Source of the DNA: Elysia chlorotica
Taxonomy: Eukaryota; Mollusca; Gastropoda; Plakobranchidae
DNA length: 64,000 bases
Reading direction: 5' to 3'
Assembly: GCA_003991915.1 (NCBI GenBank)
Contig: RQTK01000881.1
Coordinates: 148,399 to 212,398, forward strand
Part shown: in pieces, positions 38,302-51,261 of the stretch
Layout: each line of letters opens with the position of its first letter
How positions within the stretch are numbered: the first letter of the stretch is position 1
Notes under the pieces: generated by a model
What the model was told of the DNA's origin: nothing
Databases searched by the model: none
The model's input: the letters and a program-made list of their open reading frames with translations, nothing else
Position numbers and translations under genes: made by a program

Positions 38302-39327
38302 ATGCCTCTGTTAAATATAAAATATACACTTTTCTTGTGGTAAATTGTTTTATTGGTCAAAAAGGAATGAAAGCTCGTGTTTAAGTTGGAATCTCTAATG
38401 CATTCACTGATTTATAATTTATACCATGGTGCCTGCTCTCAGAAAAAGTTGAAAGTTGATAGGAACATGCTAAACATGATCAGATAGATCAATAGAGTAT
38501 CTCTCTTAGTTATTTCCAAATTTAACTGATTTTTCTAATACAGTAAAAAAATATCCAAACAAAAGAACTTCACATTTTTTTCATCTAAAGAGATTTCGAT
38601 TTGGTTTTATGTACATTCCTAAACCAGTCAGACACAGCAATGTTTTTTTTTTAATCAAAAATATATACTTTCCCAAACCATGAAAGTATATATATTTTTT
38701 ACTAGCCCAGTAAAAATCTATGTTTGTAAGGACGAACAACAGAAATTTTATTTTGTTTCTTTGATTGTAGGGTCACAGGTAAATAAAGTAAAAGGAAAAC
38801 AAAGGTGCACATAATATTCTACAGTTTATTACCATAGCTTAGAAGGTACAAATAATACAAAATAAAACTATTGAAATAAAACAATGAACATTGTTTATAA
38901 AGTAGTGCCAGCCAGCTATTAATAGAGATAAAAAGGGTTTCACAATAATTAATCTAGATGCACTTTCAACATTTTTGGGTTGCTTTTTCCTACTGTCTAA
39001 ATGTGGAACTGTCTCTAATTTATTGTACATTTTCTATGATTTGGTAAACTTATTATACTGCGAAAAACGAAAATAAAAAAAACCCAAAAAACAAAAACAA
39101 ACAGAAAACGAAACACTGCAGTATCTGTTTGCTGCTATGGATTAGTGACTATTTCTCCCCACTGGCATTGACAATGCGCACGAATTATGTTTAATTTGAC
39201 ATCAAAGTTTGCACAAAAATAACAATAATAACACAAACAATAAATTGATAAATTCCAAGAGCAACACAACTGATAACACCAAGGACAATATATACATTTT
39301 GTACTTGAACAACAAGAGCAGTAACAA

Positions 39328-39342
39328 TACAACAACAACAGC

Positions 39343-39406
<64 letters not shown>
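39328..39406. repeat. (AAC)n microsatellite
   Basis: AAC triplets, about 280 bp left of the mariner. Confidence 0.96.
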
Positions 39407-39682
39407 TAATGTCATAGTAACAGTGACCGTAATAATGACATCAATGATTTTTTTGATAATACAAAAATCACACATAAATAATGTGCAGTGAAGAAAGAAA
39501 CAAAGAACACACTCTTCTAGCTTTTCTATTTTTGTCTAGAGGTTCATTCATATGGTTGAAAGAAACACCCTGCCTTGGTTATGTGTTGATACAGCCTTTA
39601 CGATGAGGTAAGGATATTGCAAAATCACCAAAACTACAAAGAATAAAAAATAATGGTAATGATCTAGATATCAAGTTTAATG

Positions 39683-40636
39683 TATGAGGGCTGCCCTAGA
39701 AGTAATGTAAGTGAACCCATAACTTTAGAACCAGTATACACATTTCAAACATGTAAACGGGTATTTCAACATTTATTCGCCGCGCACCAAATGCCAAAGT
39801 CTAAACACCATTAGCCGGCGGATATTCAGTCACCATGGCCACAAAGATGGCTATCCTTACTTTAAGTGGTCAAACGATGACATCCGTAGTAATACACGAT
39901 TTTTAACGCAAAAGGCAAAATTCCCTCTGAAGTTCGTGTAGAGTTGGTAAGCGTATAATTATGGAGAAGATGAAACACGCAACATTTTGGTGTCGCGAAT
40001 TTCAAAACCGACGATTAATGGATATAAGCACGGTGTTGGACTGCGAAAAAGGTTAAATTGCAGTCTTCAGTCAAAAAGTTGATAGCAACTGTGTTTTGGG
40101 TTGCAAAGGACGTCCTTTTGGTTGACTTCTCGCAACCTGGGAATGCAATTATTAATGCCTCCAGATTCTGTGAAACATTAAACAAACTGAGTGTGGCAAT
40201 ACGTCGAAAGAGAACCGGGCGATTGAACAAAGGAATCGTTTTTCAAGATGACAATGCCACACCCCATACTGCAAAGAACACTTAAGTATTGTTTAAGAAG
40301 TGCACACGAAAAATTCTACAGCATCCCCTCATAGTCTCGATTTACCCTCTCCACATTTTTATGGGTTTGGGACACATGTTAGGGAACGATTTTATTCTGA
40401 TGAAGAGCTTGTCAGAGAAGTATCCGCATGGCTAAAAGTCTTGACGCAAATTTTTTTCAAAGAGGGTACATTATTTTGCTCTCCTCTCAATATGGTAAAA
40501 ATAAATCGATTAGCATAGCAATTACATCAAAACGTAGACCACAGGTGTGGACATGTCAGGTGAAAGTTGTATTAACTTTGCCCAAATACTTCATGACTTA
40601 TGGCTTCGTTTACCTTAGTTCTGGAACCGCCCTCTA
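39683..40636 (+). mobile_element. Decayed mariner-like DNA transposon with terminal inverted repeats
   Basis: TA dinucleotides flank the element (39683-39684 and 40635-40636). The ends match as imperfect inverted repeats: left TGAGGGCTGCCCTAGAAGTA, right (reverse complement) GAGGGCGGTTCCAGAACTAA; both continue to a shared ACCCATAA/AGCCATAA block. The length, about 950 bp, is short of the usual 1.3 kb, so part of the transposase has been lost. Mariner terminal inverted repeats are bound by the transposase, and integration is into TA. Confidence 0.85.
39900..40540 (+). pseudogene. Mariner transposase pseudogene
   Basis: Fragments in several frames match the mariner transposase order: SEVRVELVSVYN near 39930, then VFWVAKDVLLVDFSQPGNAI, NASRFCETLNKLSVAIRRKR and GIVFQDDNATPHTA (the second catalytic Asp region), then YSDEELVREVSAWL and an NFF block near 40450. 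The segment that should carry the third catalytic Asp reads SLDLPSPHFYGF instead of the usual SPDLxPSDF, so that residue is lost. Frameshifts and stops separate the blocks. It cannot encode an active enzyme. Confidence 0.85.
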
Positions 40637-43600
40637 GCAGTGTAAACTATAACATGTTAACACAAAATAAACAGAAAGGTTAAATAAAAAAGAAAACAAA
40701 ACAAGAAAACTTAGTTGACTCCATGGCATTGAACCCTTTTCCTTTTAACTTTCATCATGACTATAAAGCTTTATTGCTATTTCTTCATCTATTATCCAAG
40801 TTATTCCCCTTTCATGTAAAATTCTAACTGGGTAACTTGTACTGCGGAGGTTATCGTTTTCCAGAAAAAGATATTCATTTTTTTTCCCAAGCACATTTCA
40901 TTACCAATTTTAATTAAAAAAAGGCAAAACAAAACAAAACAACCAAACATTATTTTTCTTTCTTTATTACACCAATTAAGTATCCAAAGACTAACAATCA
41001 TGAACATTTTAGATTAGGTATGAACATTTTAAACGTGCAGTATTACCATCATTAAGTTGCGAATCTTAATTTTGTTTGCAGTAGATAGGAATTTGATAGA
41101 ATGGGTATGCAATAGGTCGGCTACGCAAACCCCAAATACATGAAATAATAAAACAAGCCAACACAACCGAAACATTAATTTTAATAGATGAGTCATGAAA
41201 CATTTTAGAGAGGCATCTTTCTGATTTACTTTCACGCCCTACTCATTCATAGTACTCACATGAAGTAAATCGCCTTTTCAAACACGTAGATCCCTACTTA
41301 AAGCAAGACAACCCCTTCGTAGGTGTACTTCTAGGCCTGATTAATCATATAAGAGAAAACGTGGAGATCTATAATGACATAACTTCTCGCTAAAATATTT
41401 TCAACTCTACCATGTGACTTTCTTACATCCTTTATAAAATAAAGACGAGATTTTCACTGGCCTGCAGGTTAATTATGAAAAAAAAATCAACAAAAACAAG
41501 AACAAAACAACATGAAAATTATATATATGTTTTAGTTTTAGTTTTATCAGTCAAGTGATTTTTCTTTGAAATATGGTACCCTGGTTTTAAATACATTTCA
41601 TGCATTTTTTCTGGTTTGGTTAAAAAAGCTTAACATTTTTAGGCTTGGCAATATTTAACTTTCACGAAGAGCCCTGTTTAGCTGTCTTGTTTTATTTCAT
41701 CATAAAATAATGTACACACAAAAAGCTTGAATTCGGATGTTTTTGCTTGAAACTCTTTTTACATCTATTTACAGAGATAAAATTTGAGTAAAAAAAAAAA
41801 CAACACAAACTGTATAAAATTCTAGGACTTGGATATGAATGTTTTGAGCGACGCAACTGGAAACAAGAACCGAATAATAGAACGCATAGGAGACAATACA
41901 CGCATTTGTGTCCCATTGTTATAGAATAAAATAATAAATGCCCTCACTCTTTCAAACCCTAATGACAAAAGAGTTGCGAGTTTCTCCAAACATACAAATG
42001 ATTAGTACTTAAAAGAAATGACTACTTCAATGACTGTTGATTTTAGTTTTACAATACGAAATGCGGACCCATGAAAAGGGGGGAAAATAATACATGCATG
42101 TTATCCCTACTTAGTTTGAATTGAATAGAACAATAGCACGTGTTAAACAATGGCAATAAGAACTTTAACATTTTGAGTAGGGAAATAAAACCACTTTACA
42201 TGGAATAACAACCTGAACCAGGATCATTTCTTTTTGTTGCGTCGTACACTAAACTTACAGCATGTGGGGTACATCACAACTTTCTGTCAACTTGGTTTGT
42301 GTACTTTAAGAGCTCAGAAGAAGTTTTGAAAAAATTACATGCAGATCTGTCGGCCCATCATCTAAATATAGATAAAGTTCTTTTATTTTAGCAGTGTACT
42401 GCAGTTGAGTTGATCTTAGATCCATTTATGAGCTTTGCACTTCAGCATTTAGCGTCTTGCGCATGTCTAGGGCCAGTAGATCTCGCCCTCAAGTCATACC
42501 ATTAGCATTGATCGGCAAGCACTGTGTGCTACTGTTCGGCGTCTCATAAATCAATAGGAATTGGGGAAACACTTGCCCCTAGACTTGTTTTCTTAATGGG
42601 CGCTCATGTTAAGATAAATGAACGTGAGAACCCCGATGAACTCTTAACTCTGTTTATTTTCAACACTCGTAACTTTGGTCAAGTTAAGAGATACCAGTTT
42701 GCTCTTAAAACGTCTCAACAGTTTTTTTTTTCACTTCTCTCTTCGTCTTATTATTTTATTTCGAATTTAAAGACTGCCACAGTAATGGTTTACAAAAAGC
42801 TCTCAGTCATTTTTTCATGACTTTGGGGTTATCATTTAATCAAAGATTTAAGAATTTTGAGTGAACGATAATCTTTGTGAGCAATAAATAAGACAGCGCT
42901 GAATTTTAAAAATCAACCCCAAAGTTTAATGTGCTAACAGTGTTTAAAGTTTTCTTAATGGACCCCCTCCCTTCCCCCAAGCGAAAAATACGAAAATAAT
43001 ACTTCAAACGGAAAACGGCAAGTATTGTTTGGAGTCTTGCCACTTTGAAAAGTGTGCCAGATTTTAGAGGAAGCGCTGTTATTACAATAATGACAAGTTA
43101 TTATACCTCCTTGGTATGCGATTAATAATTAAATATAAGAGTGATTTTAAACCAAATAAGACGATGTCTGAACAACGAAAACAGTAAAGGACTAAAACTA
43201 TATCACTTGAGCAATGCCGGTAAAAAGAATAGACTAATGACTACCTACACCACACATATGGATGAAATTGCAAATATATTTTCCTGAGATAATTCAGACA
43301 TTCCAGACCAAAGACATCATAATAAAACTTACAGCACAATAAAACGAGGCTTTTAATAATGGCTGAGTCTTTACGCACTATATTGTTTCTGTCCGATTTT
43401 TGAAACACGCACTATAGAGTATAGACCTGATATATTATCGTGTTTCCATCCAATATAATGAAGAGAAATGCTGTGTATCGGATTAATTTTATATCACACG
43501 GTTTAAAGTCTTTGTGGACACCTAGAAAGCTTTAAGTTAGGAGTAAGATTTCGCTTTTTATTGGAACAAAACACCCAGATGGAGTGGGCATGGAAAAGCT

Positions 43601-44592
43601 TGGACAGACATGTGTATATCTAGAGCAATATTGAGTAAGAAACACTTATGAAGTGCGTATAGACACACTCTTCGATTATTTCTAGTTTCAAATCATTCGA
43701 AACTTAAAAAAGACGAAATTTGTCGAGATGACTGGATGACTAGCCAGCAGACAGATCACGTGTCTGTCGAATGCTGTTTGGATACGGACTATACGACACT
43801 AAAACCTCGCTGTAATTTCACCGACAGTTTCTCATTCTCAAACCCCATTACCACACTTAAACAGTCTTCCGATTTTAATGGAAATGCGTTTGTGAAAGAA
43901 TGTAAAATGGAAATGCATTTATTTGTTTTAAAGCAACTTTTTTTTACTTTGAAAAAGCACACAAGCAAAATAAATAAAAAATACAATAACATATGCCTAA
44001 CGTAAAAAATACTGAAAAAACATGATCAATTTGTCTAACTTTCATAGTTCATATAATTATCCATATTAATCTTATATCAGTGGTGATAACGAAATGATAC
44101 AGCTGTAGGCCCAATATTGAGGTTTCTGCGGACAAGACCCGTGCGAACGATGGTGAGGAGGGTGTTGCATTAGAGAGTCCAAAGCGTCCTCTGCCCCTCC
44201 AGTATAGAACAATTTTTCTTCGCTCCACATTCCGACAGACTCAACACATCAAACACAATTTGGGAGTATTGTTGGCCAGTTTAGGGCTGCATCTTTTCTT
44301 CAATGCGTTGTTTATTGGAAATATTTGTAACTGATGGTCCTTTCACAATAATTGTGTAGATATTACAAACATGATAATCTTATCTCAAACATTAAAAAAC
44401 GATCATTTGATTAGATTTAGAGCAAAGGTTTCCAGTCACTTCTTGCACTGTATGCAGGCCTACGTCTTTAATTATATACACCTTGACCCGCAAATACGAA
44501 AGATGTAAACCCTTTAACTTAGGAGAAAAAATTATGCTGTGAAATGAATTTTTTCTTACTTAGCTCCGTCGGGGCTAATCTTTTACTTCTTT
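40637..44592. other. Convergent intergenic region and probable 3' UTR of the Ig gene
   Basis: AT-rich, no supportable ORF. On the minus strand an AATAAA (plus-strand tttatt at 44312-44317) lies about 280 bases after the Ig-gene stop and is a candidate poly(A) signal. Confidence 0.4.
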
Positions 44593-44735
44593 TCACGAGA
44601 CCATGCGATTTGATTGGCAGATTAAACAAAGGATCCAGACCACGAAGAAGTAAAATAGGTTCCCGGACCTTCTGTTTGGAGAGCTATTTCCAATGAACTC
44701 ATCCGTTCCCGTCTGAGTGTCGGAATGCGTGGTCC
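44593..44735 (-). CDS. C-terminal exon: stalk and GPI-signal or transmembrane segment
   Basis: The acceptor is ttatttcgttttcag. The exon encodes a Thr/Ser/Asn-rich stalk (TTHSDTQTGTDEFIGNSSPN), a short basic NRRSGN region, the hydrophobic run LFYFFVVWILCLIC and a tail QSNRMVS before TGA at 44595-44593. Many relatives are GPI-anchored, and a small-residue omega site (S/G/N) before the hydrophobic run would fit. The seven-residue polar tail also allows a short transmembrane anchor. Confidence 0.72.
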
Positions 44736-47700
44736 CTGAAAACGAAATAAATTGATTACAAAAAATGTTTCCATCTTGGTAATGGAGAATGAGATTGCCT
44801 TATGGAATACCACTCATCGAAAATCTAAAAAAACCCAACAACAAACGAAACAAAAATATTGTATCAATTTAAAGAAATTAAACAAACAGGCTACTGAGCA
44901 TACATTGTTTTTTCTAGCCATATTATGCATAGTGAAAAAGAGGAATGTTGAAATAATTATTACATCATTACAAAGATTTGTATCTTTTTCATAATGTAGT
45001 CTTTCTAATACAGTATGGGTGGAGGGTGGGCAATGAATTTATCGATGGCACGTAAACAGGTATATAACAACTAATTCTTCCTAAGATGATAAAAAATAAG
45101 ATGCGAAAGATGATTTAAATAGTATTGATACTGGAATTACATTTTATAAAAAAGAATCCTTCTGGTAAAAAAGAAAAAAAAGCAATTTTAACTAGGCAAT
45201 ATTTCAACCAAAGCCAAAAACATAATTTTTTTTTAACAATCAAAGGAAAAAAACTGAAACTCACCGTTTGAAAAGTGCCCTCTTTTAACGTTGGACTTGT
45301 CAGCTGCATACAATAAAAAAATAACAACAACGTGATGTGTTAGAAAAAAGTAACATATTTCCTGTCAATTCTTAAAACACTTTATAGTATTTGTCACACA
45401 TGTACAACCTAATGTAATGTGTATATTATAACATAACGGCGTTGGCTACGAACAGTTCTATACTTGTTTAACAAACTAAAAATACAAGAATAATTTAGTT
45501 GAATTACAGCTGGATAAGAAAACTGATCTTTTAAAAACAAAACGACATAAACGTGGCTTGGGAGGGACTAAATTATCAATTTACAATGTAAGATATTAGA
45601 GAGATAGAGAGATTTGAAGCGAGGGCGGGGGGGGGGCAGGGATGAGAAGGAAAGCAGAAAAAGATACATAGTAATTAGTAGTCTCTATGGGCTATTAAAA
45701 TGCAAATGCCAATTGGCTACTTTACGGGTGATATAATAGAAACGCATATCACAAAACAACAAAAACACGATTGGTACATGTAAAAAAAAAAATTGAGAAA
45801 AACCAAATAAAAAAATGAGATGCACAGTACGTCATACCGACTAGAACGTTGACGTCCAAACTGGCTATGAGCTCTTCAGAGCTGCGGCAAATGTACGTCC
45901 CGGAATCGCGGGCACTGGCCCTCATGATGGCGATCTCACTCACCAAGGTCAAGGTCGTCTCAGACCTGAGCATTTCGAGGTAGGGGAGGAGGTAGAGGAG
46001 GAGGAATCGGATACAATTTTAAGAACGAATTAAATATTTGATATGATGGATATTTTTTCGTATAGTTGGTTGGTCGGTTTCTTTGAAATCGTGATCGAAC
46101 TTAGTGAAGGAAGAAGAAGATGAGGAGGAGGAAGAGGAGAAGAAGGAAGAAAAGGAGAAGGAGGAAGAGGAGAAGGAGGTGGAGGGGAAGGAGGAAGAGG
46201 AGGAGGAGAAGGAGGAGGAGGAGGAGGAGGATAAGGAGGAGGACACGTCAAGGTTGGCAATTAAAGTTTGATATGATGGACGGTGTGTTGATGGTTGGTC
46301 GCCTTGTGTGAAAGGATGAGCTAATATTAAAGGACGAGGAAGAGGAAGCGGGTTGAGATGTAGGTTTTAAGATTAAATTAAACACTTCTGTATGCTTAGT
46401 AGTGTGCTTGTTGACCAAATTGTAAGGGATGGTAAATCCAAAGTACTTGTAGAAGAGAGTAAAAGGGTAAAAAAGAAAAAAAAAAACAGGAACAAACAAC
46501 CGAATATATTTTGCGTTCTTTGAAAGAAACATGTGCATGTTAATATCATAGGTTAGAGGATTTCTAGTCATGGTATATGGCTGTGTATTTGTCTACGTTA
46601 CGGATATACAACCATTCGTTTCAATTTCGACGCCTCTGCATTTTAGTTCAAAGCGTTGTCAACTGAGCAATCAGGCGCTTTATCACTTTTCATCTGTGAC
46701 GTCCAACAAGCATCTTTCCCGTCACTGTTTTTTTTAAATACAATTTTTAGATCCTTCCCCAGGAATTTCCTTCAAGATTTCAGTTCCACTCTTTGCCCTA
46801 CTTTTTCGCACCCTTTAACGTGACCGACCAATTTAATCACACCAGAGGTTGTGAAATAGAGGGAGGTTCTTTGGCTAAAGATAGGCGGTTGATTCCTTGT
46901 CAAAATTTTGTTAAGTCAGTCTGAACATGGTTCACGCTAACTCCCCGTATCAAAACCGTGAAAAAACGTGAGCTCCCTATGTGACACGTCTCACTAAATC
47001 TATATCTACATTAAAATAGTTAATAACAGAAAATGAGCCATGTCTTGTCCAACACCTGTCAAATCTTGTTAAGCCATCCAGGGAAACTATGAATTTATTG
47101 TGTAGGCTACTATAATTGTTGAACAGACGACACCCCTGGTGACATAGAGTAGCAGCTGCTATAATAGAGACTGTACATGACATAACCAAATCGGGGTAAG
47201 AAAAACATTGTCACCAAACAGGAAAAAAAGAAAAGAAATATTGCAATATATTGAGAATAATATTACGAAAAAAAGTCACTACCACAGTTGAACATACTAA
47301 AAATCTTCGAACAAAGAAACAAAGAAAATTTATTTTCCTGTCTCTTAGCAACCAAAGGAGAAGAGTTATAACAACTAGAAAACTCGAGGAAATGTTTTTT
47401 CTTCTTAAAATAGAATCGGAAACGAGAACAGAAAACAAAAGCGATAGCCTTGAACAAATCACCATGATTATTAGATCAGTGTTAGGTGAAGATCTCCACT
47501 TTCAGCGTTCAATTTGGCCGCTAATTAGCTCTGGAGATCGGCCCCGAACTGGCACCGGGTGCCGAGCATCTCACAAAAAGAAAGAGGCTGGAAGGGGACT
47601 TAAGTAAATAAAGACGGAATGACCAAAGCGTTACCCCTCTTGATGGGGCAGAACTGAATGGAAACCGGAAACTACGGTTTCTGTTTTGTCTCATAAGCCG

Positions 47701-50700
47701 TTAAATGACTGTCTGCAGCGATAGAGGGACTATTTCTTACAGAAGAGAATAAAAACCAGCGCGGATTAGTTCTCAGACGGCGGAAGCATCTCAACCTAAC
47801 TTAATAATCGCTCTGATTCCTTTTTTTTTTCTCTCTACCTGCCACTTATTCTATTCGGCCAATTTTCTTCTTCCTCAACTCACAGATTTGCGCACTTTTC
47901 GATTTTTTGGTAATTCCCATCAGTTTCATAAAATCATTGCCCACAGTATCATTGTCAATAGAATGACAAAGAGTTTTTTTGCCCATTTCATTTCATTGTA
48001 TTGAGCTCATATCCCCTTCAGACGACACACTGTGTTTGAGGTTGCCAAATATTTGATACAACACAGCTACTTACTTAGAAATTTCGTATCATATTATGAT
48101 TTATGATACAATCGGCATTTCTATGTGAGTAGCTGTGTTGTATCAAATATTATGATCTAGTTCACCCACCAGCCCTTGATTTTATATAGCGATTGAGTTT
48201 CTTAAATAGCATTCGTATCAAACACTATTCTATTGCATGCAATGGATCCCACACTTTTAAAGAAATTATCAAAATTTACTTGCCACTTTTCAGTTAAGAG
48301 TTTCAAGAAAAATTGGCCTTACAAAATACCTCTCACTGGGAAGACCAAAATCAAATAGCCCTACTCATAAGAGGTTCCATTTTAGTGGTCTGTTGAAATA
48401 AGCTTTCACCATCCTAGCATTTAAAACAACAACAAAACAGCAGATAATTATATAATTATATTTCATATTCTTAATTGAAAAAGATGATTTACCCGTACCT
48501 ATATTTAGTGATGACTATATTCGGATATGACATGGAGTCGATTTTGTCTCCATTCTTGAACCAGTCAATATCTTCAGGAAACCGGTTTCCCTCCGTTGCG
48601 TTGCACCGTATGTATGCTGTGTGGGCAGATTCGACAAACTTCTTTCCCTCGATAGTAATCACTGGTGAAAAATACAGATCCGGTAAAAAAAAACAACAAC
48701 AACACATACACACAGACACACACAAATTTAATTCCGTACGAAACAAAAAAAGCTTTCTGATAACTGCTAGGCTGTAACACTAGGAAAATAGCAACAGAGA
48801 GATGGAGTTGGTAGACAGTGAGTGAGAGATAGAGAAAAAAAAGATGGAGAGAGATAGATGGGTAAAGAGAGAGATAGAGAGAAAAAGAGAGAGAGAGAGA
48901 GACAAAGAGAGCGACATGACAAATGGACACTTACGGAAGAGTGAGACACATATTAACAGCCATTCTAATAAAGCCTGGATATGAAAAATAGAAAGACAGA
49001 GAATGGGAAAATGAGTTATAGAGAGAAAGAGAAGAACAGAAGTATCATAGATAATGGAAAAGAAAATAATGAGGAAAGAGAAGAGATTTACTATTTGGAA
49101 AGACAGGAAGAGAATTTCCAGATAAAAGGGAGAAAAATGAAAAGATGAAAAATTTAAACAATAGAATGTAAGAATACTGTTTAAAAAATAAAAAGCAAAA
49201 AACAGACCAGGAAGAAGATATGAAAATATTACACCAATTGATGCAAAAACAAACTAATGTCTTATATGGAAAATAGTGTAAGGCCTGAAAATAAGGTTAA
49301 CATGGAATATAACATAGATATTCCATCAAAGAAACAAAGGAAAACAATGGAAGTTAAGTGAAGAATAAATGCATAATGTTTGTGTTTATCTACACCCTTC
49401 TTAATTGGATAATTCATATATAGCAAGGTTAGGAAATTACTTACATTGGCGGAGACATACATGAAAGCAGTGATTTTATGCTTATTTTGCTTTAACCTCA
49501 TGCGGAAAATTGTATCATAATTATCCAAATTAGGATTTCTTCCTTTAGATCAAAGTGGATTTATCGCTCTATCAATCAAGTTAAAACCCCCAACAAATTG
49601 TCAAATTTGTGCTTTTGTAAAGGCTAGAGGTGAATGGTACAGGGTGATTCATAAAACAATACAAAACAAAACCACTAAGCTTCAGCTTAACAAAAAAAAA
49701 TAAAGTGGTGCAAAAAGATAATCTAGCATTTATGTAGCAACAACAGCAATTTAAACCACAACAACTAGATCAATAAAAAAATACATACATTATAATATAC
49801 ATGATAAGACAATGCTTAAAAAATTTGGAAATAAAAACCAGAAAATATTACGCTATAATCCTTCGCAAAAATGTGTGCCTCATTGGGCATAATTACACAG
49901 AAACTATTAATTATGTATCTTTTTTGTCTGCCTCTAATCAACACCCAAAATAATAATTATTACAATATGAATAACGCTACAACATGAATAATAATTATTA
50001 TGTAGTTTTAAAAATTTAACCCCACAAAAATGATGATATCGCCGTATAGGGTCCCCAGCGGAACACAGGAGGCGTTTGACCTTGGGACAGGAAAAGGATG
50101 GTAGAGCATACACATAAAGAAAATATCCCTACAAGGAAAAAATGCAATATAACTAGATATATGTGTAGATCGCATATATCCGAGAAAAGGTAACCGTTCT
50201 CCATTTATATTAATTTGCTCACGGCAGTGTCAACAATAAAGCTTGTACTCAGCAGAACGGAACCACTGCTCCCCTACCTTTAGGAATTGCTTATGAACAG
50301 TGTGCTTTTATAACACAGCGTGGTCGCTAAATTCCCGCTTACCTATTTGCAATCGTAAAACAGTGCGCAGCGATGTACTGCATTCTGCACCATCGAAAGA
50401 AGCCCTCTCTTTTTACGTATTGTTCGTCTCCTAAATAACAGGCTTTGCTATTCACACAGCGTAACGGATAACGCAATTACGCCCTTTAGGCATGAGGTTA
50501 TGTGATCGCTCATTGGCTCTGTAAGTCTAGGGTAGAGCTATGATTGGAAGTCGGTTCAGATTTCCAAACATGTCGTTTTCATGGCTATCACAATGCCTCG
50601 ATTGAGATACGTGACAGCACTGCCTAAAAATCGTAACTCCTAAACTTTGCATTGGCAGTTCTTTTCTCCAGCACGATTTCTAGTTTTCGTATTGTGTCGC

Positions 50701-51177
50701 CTGATGCCAGTTCTCCAGGTCTGCTCAAGACAGGTGTAAGCCTTAGCCCAAACCTGTCCTGTCAGCGTTACATCCTTTGTGACAGCAGCTTTGTCAACAA
50801 TACAGAGACAGGTGGCGAATCAAATATACACTACATAATATAAAAAAAAAATGAAATAATTATGGTCTTACCTGGGTTATACGGTGGTTTCTCTGGGAAT
50901 AATGATAGAAAACGGTAAAAAATCAATACAATTTGTTTATGTTGTTGCTATTGCTGTTATTGATTTTACTCAAAACTATTTTCAGTACAATGTATGCTCG
51001 TTTTCAACCAAACCGCTTTTCTTGTCCCTCATCTGATGATGATAATCAACATAATGATCTCAATAGCCATACATTTTTTTCATCATCATCTTTATCACAA
51101 TGATCATCGCCATCGTCATTGTTGTCGTCGTCGTCGTCGTCGTCTTCGTCGTNNNNNNNNNNNNNNNNNNNNNNNNN

Positions 51178-51261
<84 letters not shown>

